Source of the DNA: Profundibacter amoris
GTDB lineage: Bacteria > Pseudomonadota > Alphaproteobacteria > Rhodobacterales > Rhodobacteraceae
Direction: 5' to 3'
Assembly (NCBI RefSeq): GCF_003544895.1
Contig: NZ_CP032125.1
Span: forward strand, 1,130,001 to 1,194,000
Length of the DNA: 64,000 nt
A model generated the notes under the pieces. The model did no database searches and was not told the origin of the DNA. It worked only from the letters and a program-made list of their open reading frames with translations. Below, one piece after another: positions 27,566 to 36,569 of the stretch. Position numbers and translations under genes: made by a program. Each line of letters begins with the position of its first letter. Position 1 is the stretch's first letter.

Positions 27566-28921
27566 TTACGCCCCTTTGTCGCGCTTGGCCTTGGCGGCCT
27601 TGAGTTTTTCAAACAGCTTGCGGGCCATGCCCGGTTTGGTTTCCTGCCGTGCGCGGGCCAGCGCCAGCGCACCGTCCGGCACGTTTTTGTTGATCACCGA
27701 TCCGGTGGCGGTCATTGCTTCATTCCCGACAGTTACCGGCGCAACCAGCATGGTGTTTGACCCGATGAACGCACCTTCGCCGATTTCGGTGCGGTGCTTC
27801 ATAAAGCCGTCATAGTTGCAGGTGATGGTGCCCGCGCCGATATTGCTGCGTGCGCCGATGCTGGCGTCACCGATATAGGACAGGTGGTTCACCTTGGCCC
27901 CCTCGGCGATCATCGCGTTCTTGACCTCGACGAAATTGCCGACTTTGGCCCCTTCGGCCAGTTCGGCACCGGGGCGCAGACGGGCGTAGGGGCCGACCAC
28001 GGCATCGCGTGATACATGGCAGCCTTCGAGGTGCGAAAAGGCGCGGATGGTGGCGCCGGATTCAACGGTCACATCGGGGCCGAACACCACGATGGGTTCA
28101 ACCACCGCATCGCGGCCGATCACTGTGTCAAAGGCAAAGAACACTGTGTCGGGGGCGATCAGGGTGACACCGTTTTCCAGCGCCTCGGCGCGTTTTGCGG
28201 CCTGAAACAGCGCCTCGGCACGGGCCAGCTGGGCGCGGGTGTTGATGCCGAGGGTTTCGGCTTCGTCACAGGTGACAACACTGGCGCTCAGGCCCTGCTT
28301 GCGGCCTGCCGCAACGATGTCGGTCAGGTAATATTCGCCGCTGGCATTGTCGTTGCCGATGGTTTGCAGCAGATCAAACAGGGTGGCGGCATCGGCTGCC
28401 ACAAGCCCGCTGTTGCACAGGGTAATCGCCAGTTCTTCCTCGGTTGCATCCTTGGCCTCGACAATCCGTTCAAATTGCCCGTCGCGCACCACCATGCGCC
28501 CGTAGCGGCCCGGATCGGCGGCTATGAAGCCCAGCATCACGATGTCACTGCCATTCGCGCGGGCTTCAACCATTTCGGCGATGGTTTCGGGACGCACGAA
28601 AGGGGTGTCCCCGAATACCACAATCACATCGCCGTCGAAATCGGCCAAAGCCTCTTTGGCTTGCAAAACCGCGTGGCCGGTTCCCAACTGTTCTTCCTGC
28701 TCGATCACAAGGGCATCGGGGTTATGGGCCAGCACAGCCTTTTGCACCGCATCAAACCCGTGACCGGCCACGACGACAATCTTGTCAGGGTCCACCGTCG
28801 CGCCGGAGGCCATCGCATGCACCACCAGCGGTACGCCGCCCAGCGGGTGCAGCACCTTGGGCAGGTCCGAATTCATCCGTGTTCCCTGACCCGCGGCCAG
28901 AACGATTAATGCTGTTGCCAT
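27566..28921 (-). CDS. glmU: Bifunctional UDP-GlcNAc pyrophosphorylase/GlcN-1-P acetyltransferase
   Basis: Completes UDP-GlcNAc synthesis. The N-terminal uridylyltransferase has LAAGQGTRMNSDLPKVLHPLGG; from about residue 250 a left-handed beta-helix acetyltransferase domain is evident (GPYARLRPGAELAEGAKVGNFVEVKNAMI, NIGAGTITCNYDGF). 451 residues, full length. First gene of glmU-glmS-alkD, transcribed divergently from gph. Confidence 0.97.
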   Translation of the reverse strand: MATALIVLAAGQGTRMNSDLPKVLHPLGGVPLVVHAMASGATVDPDKIVVVAGHGFDAVQKAVLAHNPDALVIEQEEQLGTGHAVLQAKEALADFDGDVIVVFGDTPFVRPETIAEMVEARANGSDIVMLGFIAADPGRYGRMVVRDGQFERIVEAKDATEEELAITLCNSGLVAADAATLFDLLQTIGNDNASGEYYLTDIVAAGRKQGLSASVVTCDEAETLGINTRAQLARAEALFQAAKRAEALENGVTLIAPDTVFFAFDTVIGRDAVVEPIVVFGPDVTVESGATIRAFSHLEGCHVSRDAVVGPYARLRPGAELAEGAKVGNFVEVKNAMIAEGAKVNHLSYIGDASIGARSNIGAGTITCNYDGFMKHRTEIGEGAFIGSNTMLVAPVTVGNEAMTATGSVINKNVPDGALALARARQETKPGMARKLFEKLKAAKAKRDKGA

Positions 28922-29052
28922 GTTGCTCTGCTCTTTTCGTTTTGTTGTCGCCCGTATTATCGCTTATAGGCGTGGGGGCAAGTCACTTGTGTTTACGCAT
29001 TATTACAACAGCAGGCAGGCCCTCGCCAAGGGGAGGGCACCAGGGGTGGGAT

Positions 29053-29718
29053 ATGAAAACGGTTATTTTTGATCTGGACGGCACATTGGCAGACACCAGC
29101 GGTGATCTGATCGCGGCAGCCAATGCCTGTTTTGAGGCGCTGGGGCACGGGGCGATGCTGGATATGGCGGCGGATCAGGCCACGGCCTTTGCCGGCGGAC
29201 GGGCGATGCTGCGGCTGGGGTTCGAGCGGCTGGGTGTGTCGGACCTTGAGGCGCGGATAGACGAGCAGTTTCAAACGTTTATCGGTTATTACGGGGCGAG
29301 TATCGATAGGCACACGCGGGTTTATGACGGCGCGGTTCAGGCTGTGCAACGCCTGCTGGATGCGGATTACCGCGTGGGAATTTGCACGAACAAGCCCGAG
29401 GGGCTGGCCGAGGAATTGATGCAGCGGCTGGGCATGCGCGATATGTTCGGCGCCTTGATCGGGGCCGATACATTGCCGGTGCGCAAGCCCGATCCGGCCC
29501 CTTATGTGGAAACGGTGCATCGTGCCGGCGGCAATGTGGCGCGTTCGGTGTTGATTGGCGATACGGTGACGGATCGCGAAACAGCGCGGGCGGCGGGGGT
29601 GCCTTCGGTGCTGGTGACGTTCGGGCCGACTGGAAGGGATGTGGCGGGTTTGCAGCCCGAGGCGTTGCTGGATCATTACGATGATTTGTTTGGGGTGGTC
29701 GAGGGTTTGCTGGCATAG
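29053..29718 (+). CDS. gph: Phosphoglycolate phosphatase-like HAD hydrolase
   Basis: A 221-residue HAD-family phosphatase. Motif I is FDLDGTLADTSGDL (Asp nucleophile), motif II has the Thr of ICTNKPEGLAEELM, the Lys is in RKPDPAPY, and motif IV is VLIGDTVTDRETARAAGVPS. The best match is Gph, which dephosphorylates 2-phosphoglycolate. The ATG at 29053 (MKTVIF) is the natural start; the open frame upstream has no family similarity. It is followed by an unusual 40-bp palindrome. Confidence 0.88.
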   Translation: MKTVIFDLDGTLADTSGDLIAAANACFEALGHGAMLDMAADQATAFAGGRAMLRLGFERLGVSDLEARIDEQFQTFIGYYGASIDRHTRVYDGAVQAVQRLLDADYRVGICTNKPEGLAEELMQRLGMRDMFGALIGADTLPVRKPDPAPYVETVHRAGGNVARSVLIGDTVTDRETARAAGVPSVLVTFGPTGRDVAGLQPEALLDHYDDLFGVVEGLLA

Positions 29719-29753
29719 ATTGCGTTGTAAGAATGATGATGCCGTTGCCGCTT

Positions 29754-29793
29754 GAAAACATTTCCACTAAACCGGTTTAATGGAAATGTTTTC
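29754..29793. repeat. 40-bp near-perfect palindrome
   Basis: GAAAACATTTCCACTAAACC followed directly by GGTTTAATGGAAATGTTTTC: 20-bp arms with one mismatch and no loop, centred on ACCGGT. It lies 35 bases after gph and about 80 bases before the aminotransferase gene. It could be a bidirectional terminator, since the arms are T-rich at the end, or an operator. Confidence 0.75.
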
Positions 29794-29871
29794 GGTCATA
29801 AATACAATGCTTTACCCCCTGTTTTTCGGCCCATTTTTCCACCGCCTTGACCTTCCGGAGAAATCCCCGCA

Positions 29872-31107
29872 ATGTCGTTCAATCCACATCAAGGGGCAGA
29901 CATGAGCGACAAATTCACCGGCAGTTTCACCCAGCAGGAACCGATCCCGGAAGAGGGAATCGAAGCGGCGCTGAATGTGCTGCGCCACGGACGTTTGCAC
30001 CGCTATAACGTGGCCGAAGGCGAGGCAGGCGAAACCGCGCTGCTGGAGCAGGAATTCGCCACCTATATGGGGATGAAATACGCGCTGGCGGTGGCTTCGG
30101 GCGGCTATGCTATATCCACTGCACTGCGGGCTGTGGGCGTGGTGGCAGGCGACAAGGTGCTGACCAATGCTTTCACTTTGGCCCCTGTTCCCGGCGCGAT
30201 TGCCAGCCTTGGCGCGGTGCCGGTATTTGTCGAGGTGAGCGATGCGCTGACCATTGATCTGTCTGATCTACAACGGAAAATTACCGACAGCGGGGCAAAG
30301 GTTCTGCTGCTCAGCCATATGCGCGGCCATATCTGCGACATGGACGCATTGATGCAGATTTGCGATGCCGCCGGTGTGCAGGTGATCGAGGATTGCGCCC
30401 ACACCATGGGCGCACGCTGGCGCGGGGTGCTGTCGGGGCGGCACGGGGTGATGGCGGCCTATTCAACGCAAACCTACAAGCATATGAACTCGGGCGAGGG
30501 CGGTTTGCTGGTGTCGGATGACGCCACACTGATGGCCCGCGCGGTGATGCTGTCGGGCAGCTATATGCTGTATGAACGTCACCTTGCGGGGCCACCGCCG
30601 GAAGCCTTTGAAAACCTGCGCTACGAGGTGCCCAATATCTCGGGCCGGATGGACAATCTGCGCGCCGCGATCCTGCGGCCACAATTGCGGGCGCTGGGCC
30701 GGCAAGTGGCGGCGTGGAATGAGCGTTATCGCGTGGTTGAAAAGGGCCTGCAAGGCACCCCGGGGCTGACCGTGATCGAAAGGCCCGAGGAGGAAGAATA
30801 TGTCGGCTCCTCGATCCAGTTTTTGCTGCTGGACTGGGCGGATGAGCAGATCGGCGCGGTGTTGCAACGTTGTGCTGCGCGGGGGGTCGAGCTGAAATGG
30901 TTTGGCGGGGCCGAACCCAGCGGTTTTACCTCGCGCTATGACAGTTGGCGCTATGCGCCGGCCCAGAGCCTGCCCGAGTCCGACCGCGTATTGAAAGGGA
31001 TACTGGACATGCGCCTGCCGCTGACCTTCAGCCTGTCCGATTGTGATCAGATCGCCGGCATTATCCGCGCCGAGGTCGGAACGGTCTATCAGCAATGGGC
31101 GGGGTGA
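29872..31107 (+). CDS. DegT/DnrJ/EryC1/StrS family aminotransferase
   Basis: PLP-dependent sugar- or ketoacid-type aminotransferase (411 aa). The cofactor Lys is in TYKHMNSGEGGLLVSDD (about residue 203), the PLP-stacking region is ASGGYAISTALRAVGV, and the Asp contact is in VIEDCAHTMGARWRG. Members usually aminate nucleotide-linked sugars, but no polysaccharide genes are nearby; instead it overlaps glycerate kinase. Two starts are possible: 29872 (GGAG, long spacing) or 29902 (AAGGGG, 5 bases). The substrate is unknown. Confidence 0.88.
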   Translation: MSFNPHQGADMSDKFTGSFTQQEPIPEEGIEAALNVLRHGRLHRYNVAEGEAGETALLEQEFATYMGMKYALAVASGGYAISTALRAVGVVAGDKVLTNAFTLAPVPGAIASLGAVPVFVEVSDALTIDLSDLQRKITDSGAKVLLLSHMRGHICDMDALMQICDAAGVQVIEDCAHTMGARWRGVLSGRHGVMAAYSTQTYKHMNSGEGGLLVSDDATLMARAVMLSGSYMLYERHLAGPPPEAFENLRYEVPNISGRMDNLRAAILRPQLRALGRQVAAWNERYRVVEKGLQGTPGLTVIERPEEEEYVGSSIQFLLLDWADEQIGAVLQRCAARGVELKWFGGAEPSGFTSRYDSWRYAPAQSLPESDRVLKGILDMRLPLTFSLSDCDQIAGIIRAEVGTVYQQWAG

Positions 31108-32315
31108 TGCGAGAGGCAGCGCTGGAAATTTTCCGCGCCGGTGTGGCGGCGGCTGATCCTTATCAGGCGGTGGACAAGGCTTTGCGGGCCAATCCTGTTG
31201 CCGCATCCGGCAAGCTGCTGGTCTTGGCTGTTGGCAAGGCCGCGATGCGGATGGCGCAGGCGGCGATGGTGCATAGTTTTAATGCGGAAACCATCGTGAT
31301 CACAAATTACGAAAACGCGCAGGACGTTGATTATGCAAAGGTATTTGCCGCTGGGCATCCTGTTCCTGACGAAGGTGGGGCTAAGGCGGCGCGCCATGTG
31401 ATCACAAAACTACAAGCGCTGGGGCAGGGGGATCAGGTGCTGGCGCTGATCAGTGGCGGTGGCTCGGCGCTGATGCCCGCACCACCCGAGGGGATCAGTT
31501 TGCAGGACAAGGCCGAGGTAAACCGCCTGCTTTTGTCCTGCGGTGCCGACATTGGCGATATGAATCTGGTCCGGCAGCAGATTTCCACCCTGAAAGGCGG
31601 CGGATTGTTGCGCATTGCCGCCCCGGCGCAGGTGCGCGCGCTGATCCTGTCGGATGTGGTGGGGGATGACCTGCGCCTGATTGCCAGCGGACCGACCGTG
31701 GCGCCGGTGGGCCCGCGGGAACAAGCGGTGGAAATGATGAAATCCTATGCGGTGTGGAAAGATTTGCCCGCTTCGGTGCAGATGCATTTGTCAATGTTGG
31801 CGCCGGACTTGCCGCCATTACCACAGGCAGAAAACCAACTGGTCGGATCAAACCCGATTAGCGTTGCGGCGATGAAACAGGCGGCGGGGACGGCAACCGT
31901 TCATCCCGATCCTCTTATCGGGGATGTGGCGCAAGCTGCGGAAATCATATTGAAATCCGGCAAGGGGACCACCCTTTTCGGCGGTGAAACCACCGTAAAG
32001 CTGACCGGCACGGGCCTTGGCGGTCGCAATCAGGAACTGGCGTTGCGGGTGGCCTTGCTGGCCGAACAACAGGGCTGGGGGGATGATTGGGTGTTCCTGT
32101 CCGGCGGCACCGACGGGCGCGACGGGCCCTGCGATGCGGCGGGCGGGATTGTCGATGGCGGCACACTGAAACGGATACGGGATGCGGGTATTTCACCCAA
32201 GGACATGCTGGCCAACAACGACAGCTATCACGCGCTACAGGCGGCAGGGGATCTGCTGATCACCGGCGCCACGGGCACAAATGTCGCAGACCTGCAGGTG
32301 TTGATCAGGCGGTAA
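31107..32315 (+). CDS. Glycerate 2-kinase (MOFRL family, TtuD/GckA-like)
   Basis: A 402-residue kinase that phosphorylates D-glycerate at position 2 (historically also called hydroxypyruvate reductase). Motifs: VLAVGKAAMRMAQAA, GHPVPDEGG, ALISGGGSALMPAP, and the MOFRL domain GTGLGGRNQELALRVAL plus LSGGTDGRDGPCDAAGGIVDGGT. The start at 31107 overlaps the aminotransferase stop (TGATG); an alternative ATG lies 12 bases earlier. Cotranscription with the DegT-type gene is implied. Confidence 0.92.
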   Translation: MREAALEIFRAGVAAADPYQAVDKALRANPVAASGKLLVLAVGKAAMRMAQAAMVHSFNAETIVITNYENAQDVDYAKVFAAGHPVPDEGGAKAARHVITKLQALGQGDQVLALISGGGSALMPAPPEGISLQDKAEVNRLLLSCGADIGDMNLVRQQISTLKGGGLLRIAAPAQVRALILSDVVGDDLRLIASGPTVAPVGPREQAVEMMKSYAVWKDLPASVQMHLSMLAPDLPPLPQAENQLVGSNPISVAAMKQAAGTATVHPDPLIGDVAQAAEIILKSGKGTTLFGGETTVKLTGTGLGGRNQELALRVALLAEQQGWGDDWVFLSGGTDGRDGPCDAAGGIVDGGTLKRIRDAGISPKDMLANNDSYHALQAAGDLLITGATGTNVADLQVLIRR

Positions 32316-32343
32316 GCTTGCTTATATTCACGAAATGGAATAT
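32301..32343 (+). promoter_or_regulatory. Promoter with ATATTC-N8-GAATAT operator (SqrR/BigR-like)
   Basis: A perfect inverted repeat, ATATTC-acgaaatg-GAATAT (32324-32343), overlaps a TATATT -10 box (32323-32328) preceded at 16 bases by TTGATC (32301-32306). From memory, the persulfide-responsive ArsR-family repressors SqrR/BigR bind ATTC-N8-GAAT type sites; the match here is exact, and the downstream gene belongs to the type they control. Confidence 0.6.
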
Positions 32344-32369
32344 GAATGCCGGAACCGAAAGGAAACGCC

Positions 32370-33275
32370 ATGAAAGATTTTACTGCCGCTTCTGACTACC
32401 CCGTCGCAATGGATGTCACCCCCGAGGTCACGCCATTTTTCGACGAGGACAGCAACACCTTTTCCTATGTGGTGAAGGACCCGAATTCAGATGCCTGCGC
32501 GGTGGTCGATTCCGTGCTGGATCTGGACTATGCCGCCGGACGCACGGGGTATGAACATGCGGACCGGATTATCGAATTCATCCGCGACAACGGCCTGAAA
32601 CTGGACCTGCAGATCGAAACCCATGTGCATGCCGACCACCTGTCGGCCGCGCCCTATATTCAGGAAAAACTGGGCGGGAAGATTTCGATCGGGAATAATA
32701 TCACCGTGGTGCAGGATGTCTTTGGCAAAGTGTTCAACGAGGGCACCGAATTCCAGCGCGACGGCAGCCAGTTCGACATCCTGTTTCGCGAGGGTGACAC
32801 CTATACCATCGGCACCATGCCCGCCTTTGTGCTGCACACGCCGGGCCACACGCCCGCCTGCATGACACATGTGATCGGCAACACAGCCTTTGTCGGCGAT
32901 ACGCTGTTCATGCCCGACGCCGGTTCGGCGCGGGCCGATTTTCCGGGCGGGGATGCGGGGCAACTTTATGATTCCGTTCAAAAAATCCTGTCCTTGCCGG
33001 ATGAGACCCGCCTGATGATGTGCCACGATTACGGCACCGATGGCCGCGAAGTGCAGTATGAAACCACGGTGGTGGCGCAAAAGGCCGAAAATATCCATTT
33101 CGCCGGTGGTATCAGCCGCGAGGAATTCGTGAAAATGCGCGAGGCACGCGATGCGACGCTTGGCATGCCACGTCTGATCATTCCGTCCATTCAGGTCAAC
33201 ATGCGGGCCGGAAATATGCCTGCTGCGGACACAGACGGGAACGTCTATTTAAAGGTTCCTATAAATAAACTATGA
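32370..33275 (+). CDS. MBL-fold persulfide dioxygenase-like protein (Blh/ETHE1-like)
   Basis: A 301-residue metallo-beta-lactamase-fold protein. The metal motif HVHADHLSAAP (HxHxDH) sits near residue 87, HTPGHTPACMTHV supplies the third His, and FVGDTLFMPDAGSARADFPGG is the ETHE1-type signature. Members oxidise glutathione persulfide to sulfite. The start at 32370 has AAAGGAA upstream; an ATG 24 bases earlier lacks one. It leads a run with DUF442 and SulP genes, consistent with sulfide/persulfide detoxification. Confidence 0.9.
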   Translation: MKDFTAASDYPVAMDVTPEVTPFFDEDSNTFSYVVKDPNSDACAVVDSVLDLDYAAGRTGYEHADRIIEFIRDNGLKLDLQIETHVHADHLSAAPYIQEKLGGKISIGNNITVVQDVFGKVFNEGTEFQRDGSQFDILFREGDTYTIGTMPAFVLHTPGHTPACMTHVIGNTAFVGDTLFMPDAGSARADFPGGDAGQLYDSVQKILSLPDETRLMMCHDYGTDGREVQYETTVVAQKAENIHFAGGISREEFVKMREARDATLGMPRLIIPSIQVNMRAGNMPAADTDGNVYLKVPINKL

Positions 33276-33333
33276 AGGGGCGAATAAGCCCGGGAGAACA
33301 TCGGGCTGCCAACCAGCAAGGGATAGAAGAAGC

Positions 33334-33741
33334 ATGGAAATACGGCGTCTTTCGGATGATTTTGCAGTCAGCCCGCAGATCACGGTCGAGGATTTACCTG
33401 CCATTTGGGAGGCGGGCTATCGCACCCTGATCTGCAATCGGCCAGATGGCGAAGAAACGGGGCAAACCGACGTTGCCAAAATCGAATCCGCTGCCCGAGA
33501 TATGGGGTTCACGTTTTTCGGTATTCCTGCCGTATCCGGCCGGGCTGCGATGCCGCATGCGATCCAAACCCGCAAGGCGCTTGAAAATGCGCCAAAACCT
33601 GTATTTGCCTATTGTCGCACCGGAACCCGCTGCACGGTGATCTGGTCGCTGATGATGCTGGGTGAAATGGAGGATGCCGATATTCTGGCCTCTGCTGCCG
33701 CTGCCGGATACGATATGTCCGCCCTTATCCACGTCGATTAG
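33334..33741 (+). CDS. TIGR01244/DUF442 family sulfur transferase or phosphatase
   Basis: A 135-residue protein of the DUF442 family, a dual-specificity-phosphatase-like fold often fused to or beside Blh-type MBL proteins. It starts MEIRRLSDDFAVSPQITVEDLPAIWEAGYRTLICNRPDGEE, which is typical. The active loop AYCRTGTRCTVIWSLM contains the CxxGxR signature. A role in moving sulfane sulfur during persulfide oxidation is likely. The SulP gene starts 4 bases after its stop. Confidence 0.9.
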   Translation: MEIRRLSDDFAVSPQITVEDLPAIWEAGYRTLICNRPDGEETGQTDVAKIESAARDMGFTFFGIPAVSGRAAMPHAIQTRKALENAPKPVFAYCRTGTRCTVIWSLMMLGEMEDADILASAAAAGYDMSALIHVD

Positions 33742-33745
33742 CCCC

Positions 33746-35473
33746 GTGAAACGCCTGTCGATCCCGGCCCCTCTGCGCCGCTACCTGCCCATTCTGGACT
33801 GGGGCAGCCAATATTCCCGCGATGATCTGACCGGCGACGGGGTGGCGGCGGTGATCGTTACCATCATGCTGATCCCGCAATCGCTGGCCTATGCTCTGCT
33901 GGCCGGATTGCCGCCGGAAATGGGGCTGTATGCCTCGATCCTGCCGCTGATTGCCTATGCGGTGTTTGGCACCAGCCGTGTTCTGGCGGTGGGACCGGTG
34001 GCGATCATATCGTTGATGACGGCCACAGCGGTGGGTCAGATGGCGCTGTCGGGCACCACAGAATATGCCGCCGCCGCGATTGTGCTGGCGTTTATGTCGG
34101 GGCTGATCCTGCTGCTGATGGGGGTGCTGCGGCTGGGGTTTCTGGCCAATTTCCTAAGCCATCCGGTGATTGCCGGGTTTATGGCCGGCGCGATCATCCT
34201 GATTGCCACCAGCCAGATCAAGCACCTGTTCGGGATCAAGGCCAGCGGCAGCGACTTGATCACCCTTGGTGGCGCATTGATCCGAAATATCGCCCAGACC
34301 AACCCGATTACGGTTGCAATATCGGCGGCTTCAGTCGGCTTTCTGATCTGGGCACGCAAGGGGTTGAAACCCCTTCTGGACCGCACGGGCCTGCCTGCGC
34401 GGCTGGTCACCATCCTGTCCAAAACCGGCCCGCTTGTAATCGTGGCCGCCACCACATTCGCGGTTTGGGTGTTGCAACTGGACCAGCATGGCGTGTCGAT
34501 TGTCGGCAAACTGCCCCGTGGCATCCCGCCGCTGACGGTGCCGGTGTTTGACGCGGAAATCTGGGGGCAATTGGCGGTCTCGGCCATCCTGATCTCGATC
34601 ATCGGATTTGTCGAATCCGTGTCCGTGGGCCAAACCTTGGCTGCGCGCCGCCGCCAACGCATCATACCGGATCAGGAACTGATCGGGCTGGGGGCGGCCA
34701 ATGTCGCCTCGGCCATTTCGGGGGGCTATCCGGTGACCGGCGGCTTTTCGCGTTCCGTCGTGAATTTCGATTCCGGCGCCCGCACGCCCGCGGCAGGCGG
34801 CATGACCGCCATCGGCATTCTGCTGGCCGCCCTTTTCCTGACGCCGGCCCTTTACTACCTGCCAAAGGCCGCACTCTCCTCGATCATCATCGTGGCGGTG
34901 CTGTCTCTGCTGGACCTGTCGATGCTGCGCAAAACATGGGCCTACTCAAAGACCGATTTTCTGGCCGTTGCCGTTACCTTGCTGGCGACCCTCGGCTTTG
35001 GCGTGAAAATCGGCGTCACCGCAGGCGTTTTGCTGTCGCTGGCGCTGTTCCTCTACAAAACCTCGCGCCCGCATGTGGCCGAAGTGGGCCGCGTGCCGGG
35101 CACCGAGCATTTCCGCAATATCCTGCGTCACACGGTGGAAACCACGCCGCAGATCCTGACCATCCGCATTGACGAAAGCCTGTATTTCGCCAACGCCCGC
35201 TTTCTCGAGGATTATATCCTTGACCGCGTGACCGGCGATAAGGACCTGCGCCATGTGGTGCTGATGTGTCCGGCGGTGAACGAAATCGACACCAGCGCGC
35301 TGGAATCGATCGAGGCCATAAACCACCGCCTGCACAGCCTTGGCCTCAAATTGCACCTGTCCGAAGTAAAAGGCCCCGTAATGGACCGCCTCAAACGCAC
35401 TGACCTGCTGGAGGAACTGACGGGGCAGGTATTCCTGTCACAGCATCAGGCAATTGACGCGCTGTCCGGATAA
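33746..35473 (+). CDS. SulP-family anion transporter with STAS domain
   Basis: Inner-membrane anion transporter (575 aa). About 10-12 hydrophobic segments, with the conserved PQSLAYALLAGLPPEMGLYAS near residue 45 and the ESVSVGQTLAARRRQ region. A C-terminal STAS domain begins near residue 460, with the VNEIDTSALESIEAI motif. It probably carries sulfate, sulfite or bicarbonate; placement after persulfide dioxygenase and DUF442 favours a sulfur oxyanion. The start is GTG at 33746, 4 bases after the upstream stop. Confidence 0.9.
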   Translation: MKRLSIPAPLRRYLPILDWGSQYSRDDLTGDGVAAVIVTIMLIPQSLAYALLAGLPPEMGLYASILPLIAYAVFGTSRVLAVGPVAIISLMTATAVGQMALSGTTEYAAAAIVLAFMSGLILLLMGVLRLGFLANFLSHPVIAGFMAGAIILIATSQIKHLFGIKASGSDLITLGGALIRNIAQTNPITVAISAASVGFLIWARKGLKPLLDRTGLPARLVTILSKTGPLVIVAATTFAVWVLQLDQHGVSIVGKLPRGIPPLTVPVFDAEIWGQLAVSAILISIIGFVESVSVGQTLAARRRQRIIPDQELIGLGAANVASAISGGYPVTGGFSRSVVNFDSGARTPAAGGMTAIGILLAALFLTPALYYLPKAALSSIIIVAVLSLLDLSMLRKTWAYSKTDFLAVAVTLLATLGFGVKIGVTAGVLLSLALFLYKTSRPHVAEVGRVPGTEHFRNILRHTVETTPQILTIRIDESLYFANARFLEDYILDRVTGDKDLRHVVLMCPAVNEIDTSALESIEAINHRLHSLGLKLHLSEVKGPVMDRLKRTDLLEELTGQVFLSQHQAIDALSG

Positions 35474-35479
35474 CCCGCC

Positions 35480-35522
35480 CTCATGTTTCTTTTTCGCCCA
35501 AATATCCGCACCGCAGGCATGG
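35480..35522 (-). repeat. Dispersed intergenic repeat, copy D
   Basis: On the minus strand reads ATGCCTGCGGTGCGGATATT then TGGGCGAAAAAGAAACATGA, matching copy C. It lies between the SulP gene and dusA. Confidence 0.6.
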
Positions 35523-35554
35523 AATCTTTTATCCCCGCCCCGTAAACAGAGCCT

Positions 35555-36568
35555 ATGAGCCAAGCAACCGAAACCCGCGCCGCCGCCCGCCTGTCCGTCG
35601 CCCCGATGATGGACTGGACCGACCGCCATTGCCGCTATCTGCACCGGCTGATGTCGGCGCGCGCGCTGCTTTATACCGAAATGGTTACATCCCCCGCACT
35701 GGTACGTGGCAAGGCGCGTCATCTGTTGTGGTTTGACCCTACGGAACACCCTGTGGCCGTGCAACTGGGCGGCTCGGATCCGGCGGAACTGGCCGCCGCC
35801 ACCCGCATCTGCTGTGATGAAGGTTATGACGAGGTAAACCTGAACATCGGCTGCCCCTCGGATCGGGTGCAATCTGGCAGCTTTGGTGCGGTGCTGATGG
35901 AAAACCCGGCGCTGGTGGCCGACTGTTGCGCCGAAATGATCGCCGCCTCGGACGTTGAAATCACCGTGAAATGCCGCATTGGCGTGGACAAACAGGAACC
36001 GCGTGAAAACCTGCCCGCCTTCCTTGAAACCGTCCGCGCTTCTGGCGTTACCCGTTTCACCATCCACGCCCGCAAGGCGTGGTTGCAGGGCCTCAGCCCC
36101 AAGGAAAACCGCGACGTGCCGCCGCTGGATTACGATCTGGTGCTGCAAATGAAACGCGAATTCCCCGATATGCATATATCGGTCAATGGCGGCATCACCA
36201 CGCTGGATCAGGCGCGCGGGTTTCTGGATGCGGGGCTGGACGGGGTGATGATTGGCCGCGCCGCCTATCATACACCGGACGCGGTTCTGCTGGGGGCGGA
36301 TCAACAGATTTTCGGCCGTGCAGGGTGCAAAACCACCTTTCAGGTGGTCGAGGAAATGCGCCCCTATATCGCCCGCCATCTGGCCGACGGGGGGCGTCTG
36401 AACCAGATTACCCGCCACATGCTGGGCCTGTTCGCCGGCCGCCCCGGTGCGCGCGGCTGGCGGCGCACCCTGTCCGAGGGGGCGCACAAGAATGGCGCAG
36501 GTCTGGAAGTGCTGGACGCCGCCCTGCAACATGTGCAGGATCGCCAGAAAACAGCCGAAAGCACCTGA
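35555..36568 (+). CDS. dusA: tRNA-dihydrouridine synthase A
   Basis: FMN enzyme that reduces uridine in the tRNA D-loop. The N-terminus LSVAPMMDWTDRHCRYLHRLMS is DusA-specific; the catalytic Cys is in NLNIGCPSDRVQSGSFGAVLM near residue 100; FMN phosphate binding involves SVNGGITTLDQA and DGVMIGRAAYHTP. Length 337 aa, as expected. The TauE gene begins 1 base after the stop. Confidence 0.95.
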   Translation: MSQATETRAAARLSVAPMMDWTDRHCRYLHRLMSARALLYTEMVTSPALVRGKARHLLWFDPTEHPVAVQLGGSDPAELAAATRICCDEGYDEVNLNIGCPSDRVQSGSFGAVLMENPALVADCCAEMIAASDVEITVKCRIGVDKQEPRENLPAFLETVRASGVTRFTIHARKAWLQGLSPKENRDVPPLDYDLVLQMKREFPDMHISVNGGITTLDQARGFLDAGLDGVMIGRAAYHTPDAVLLGADQQIFGRAGCKTTFQVVEEMRPYIARHLADGGRLNQITRHMLGLFAGRPGARGWRRTLSEGAHKNGAGLEVLDAALQHVQDRQKTAEST

Positions 36569-36569
36569 C

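Noticed and set aside
27562-27566. Possible glmS ribozyme upstream of glmS
   Set aside because: Only 3 bases separate glmU and glmS, leaving no room, and the element belongs to Gram-positive bacteria.
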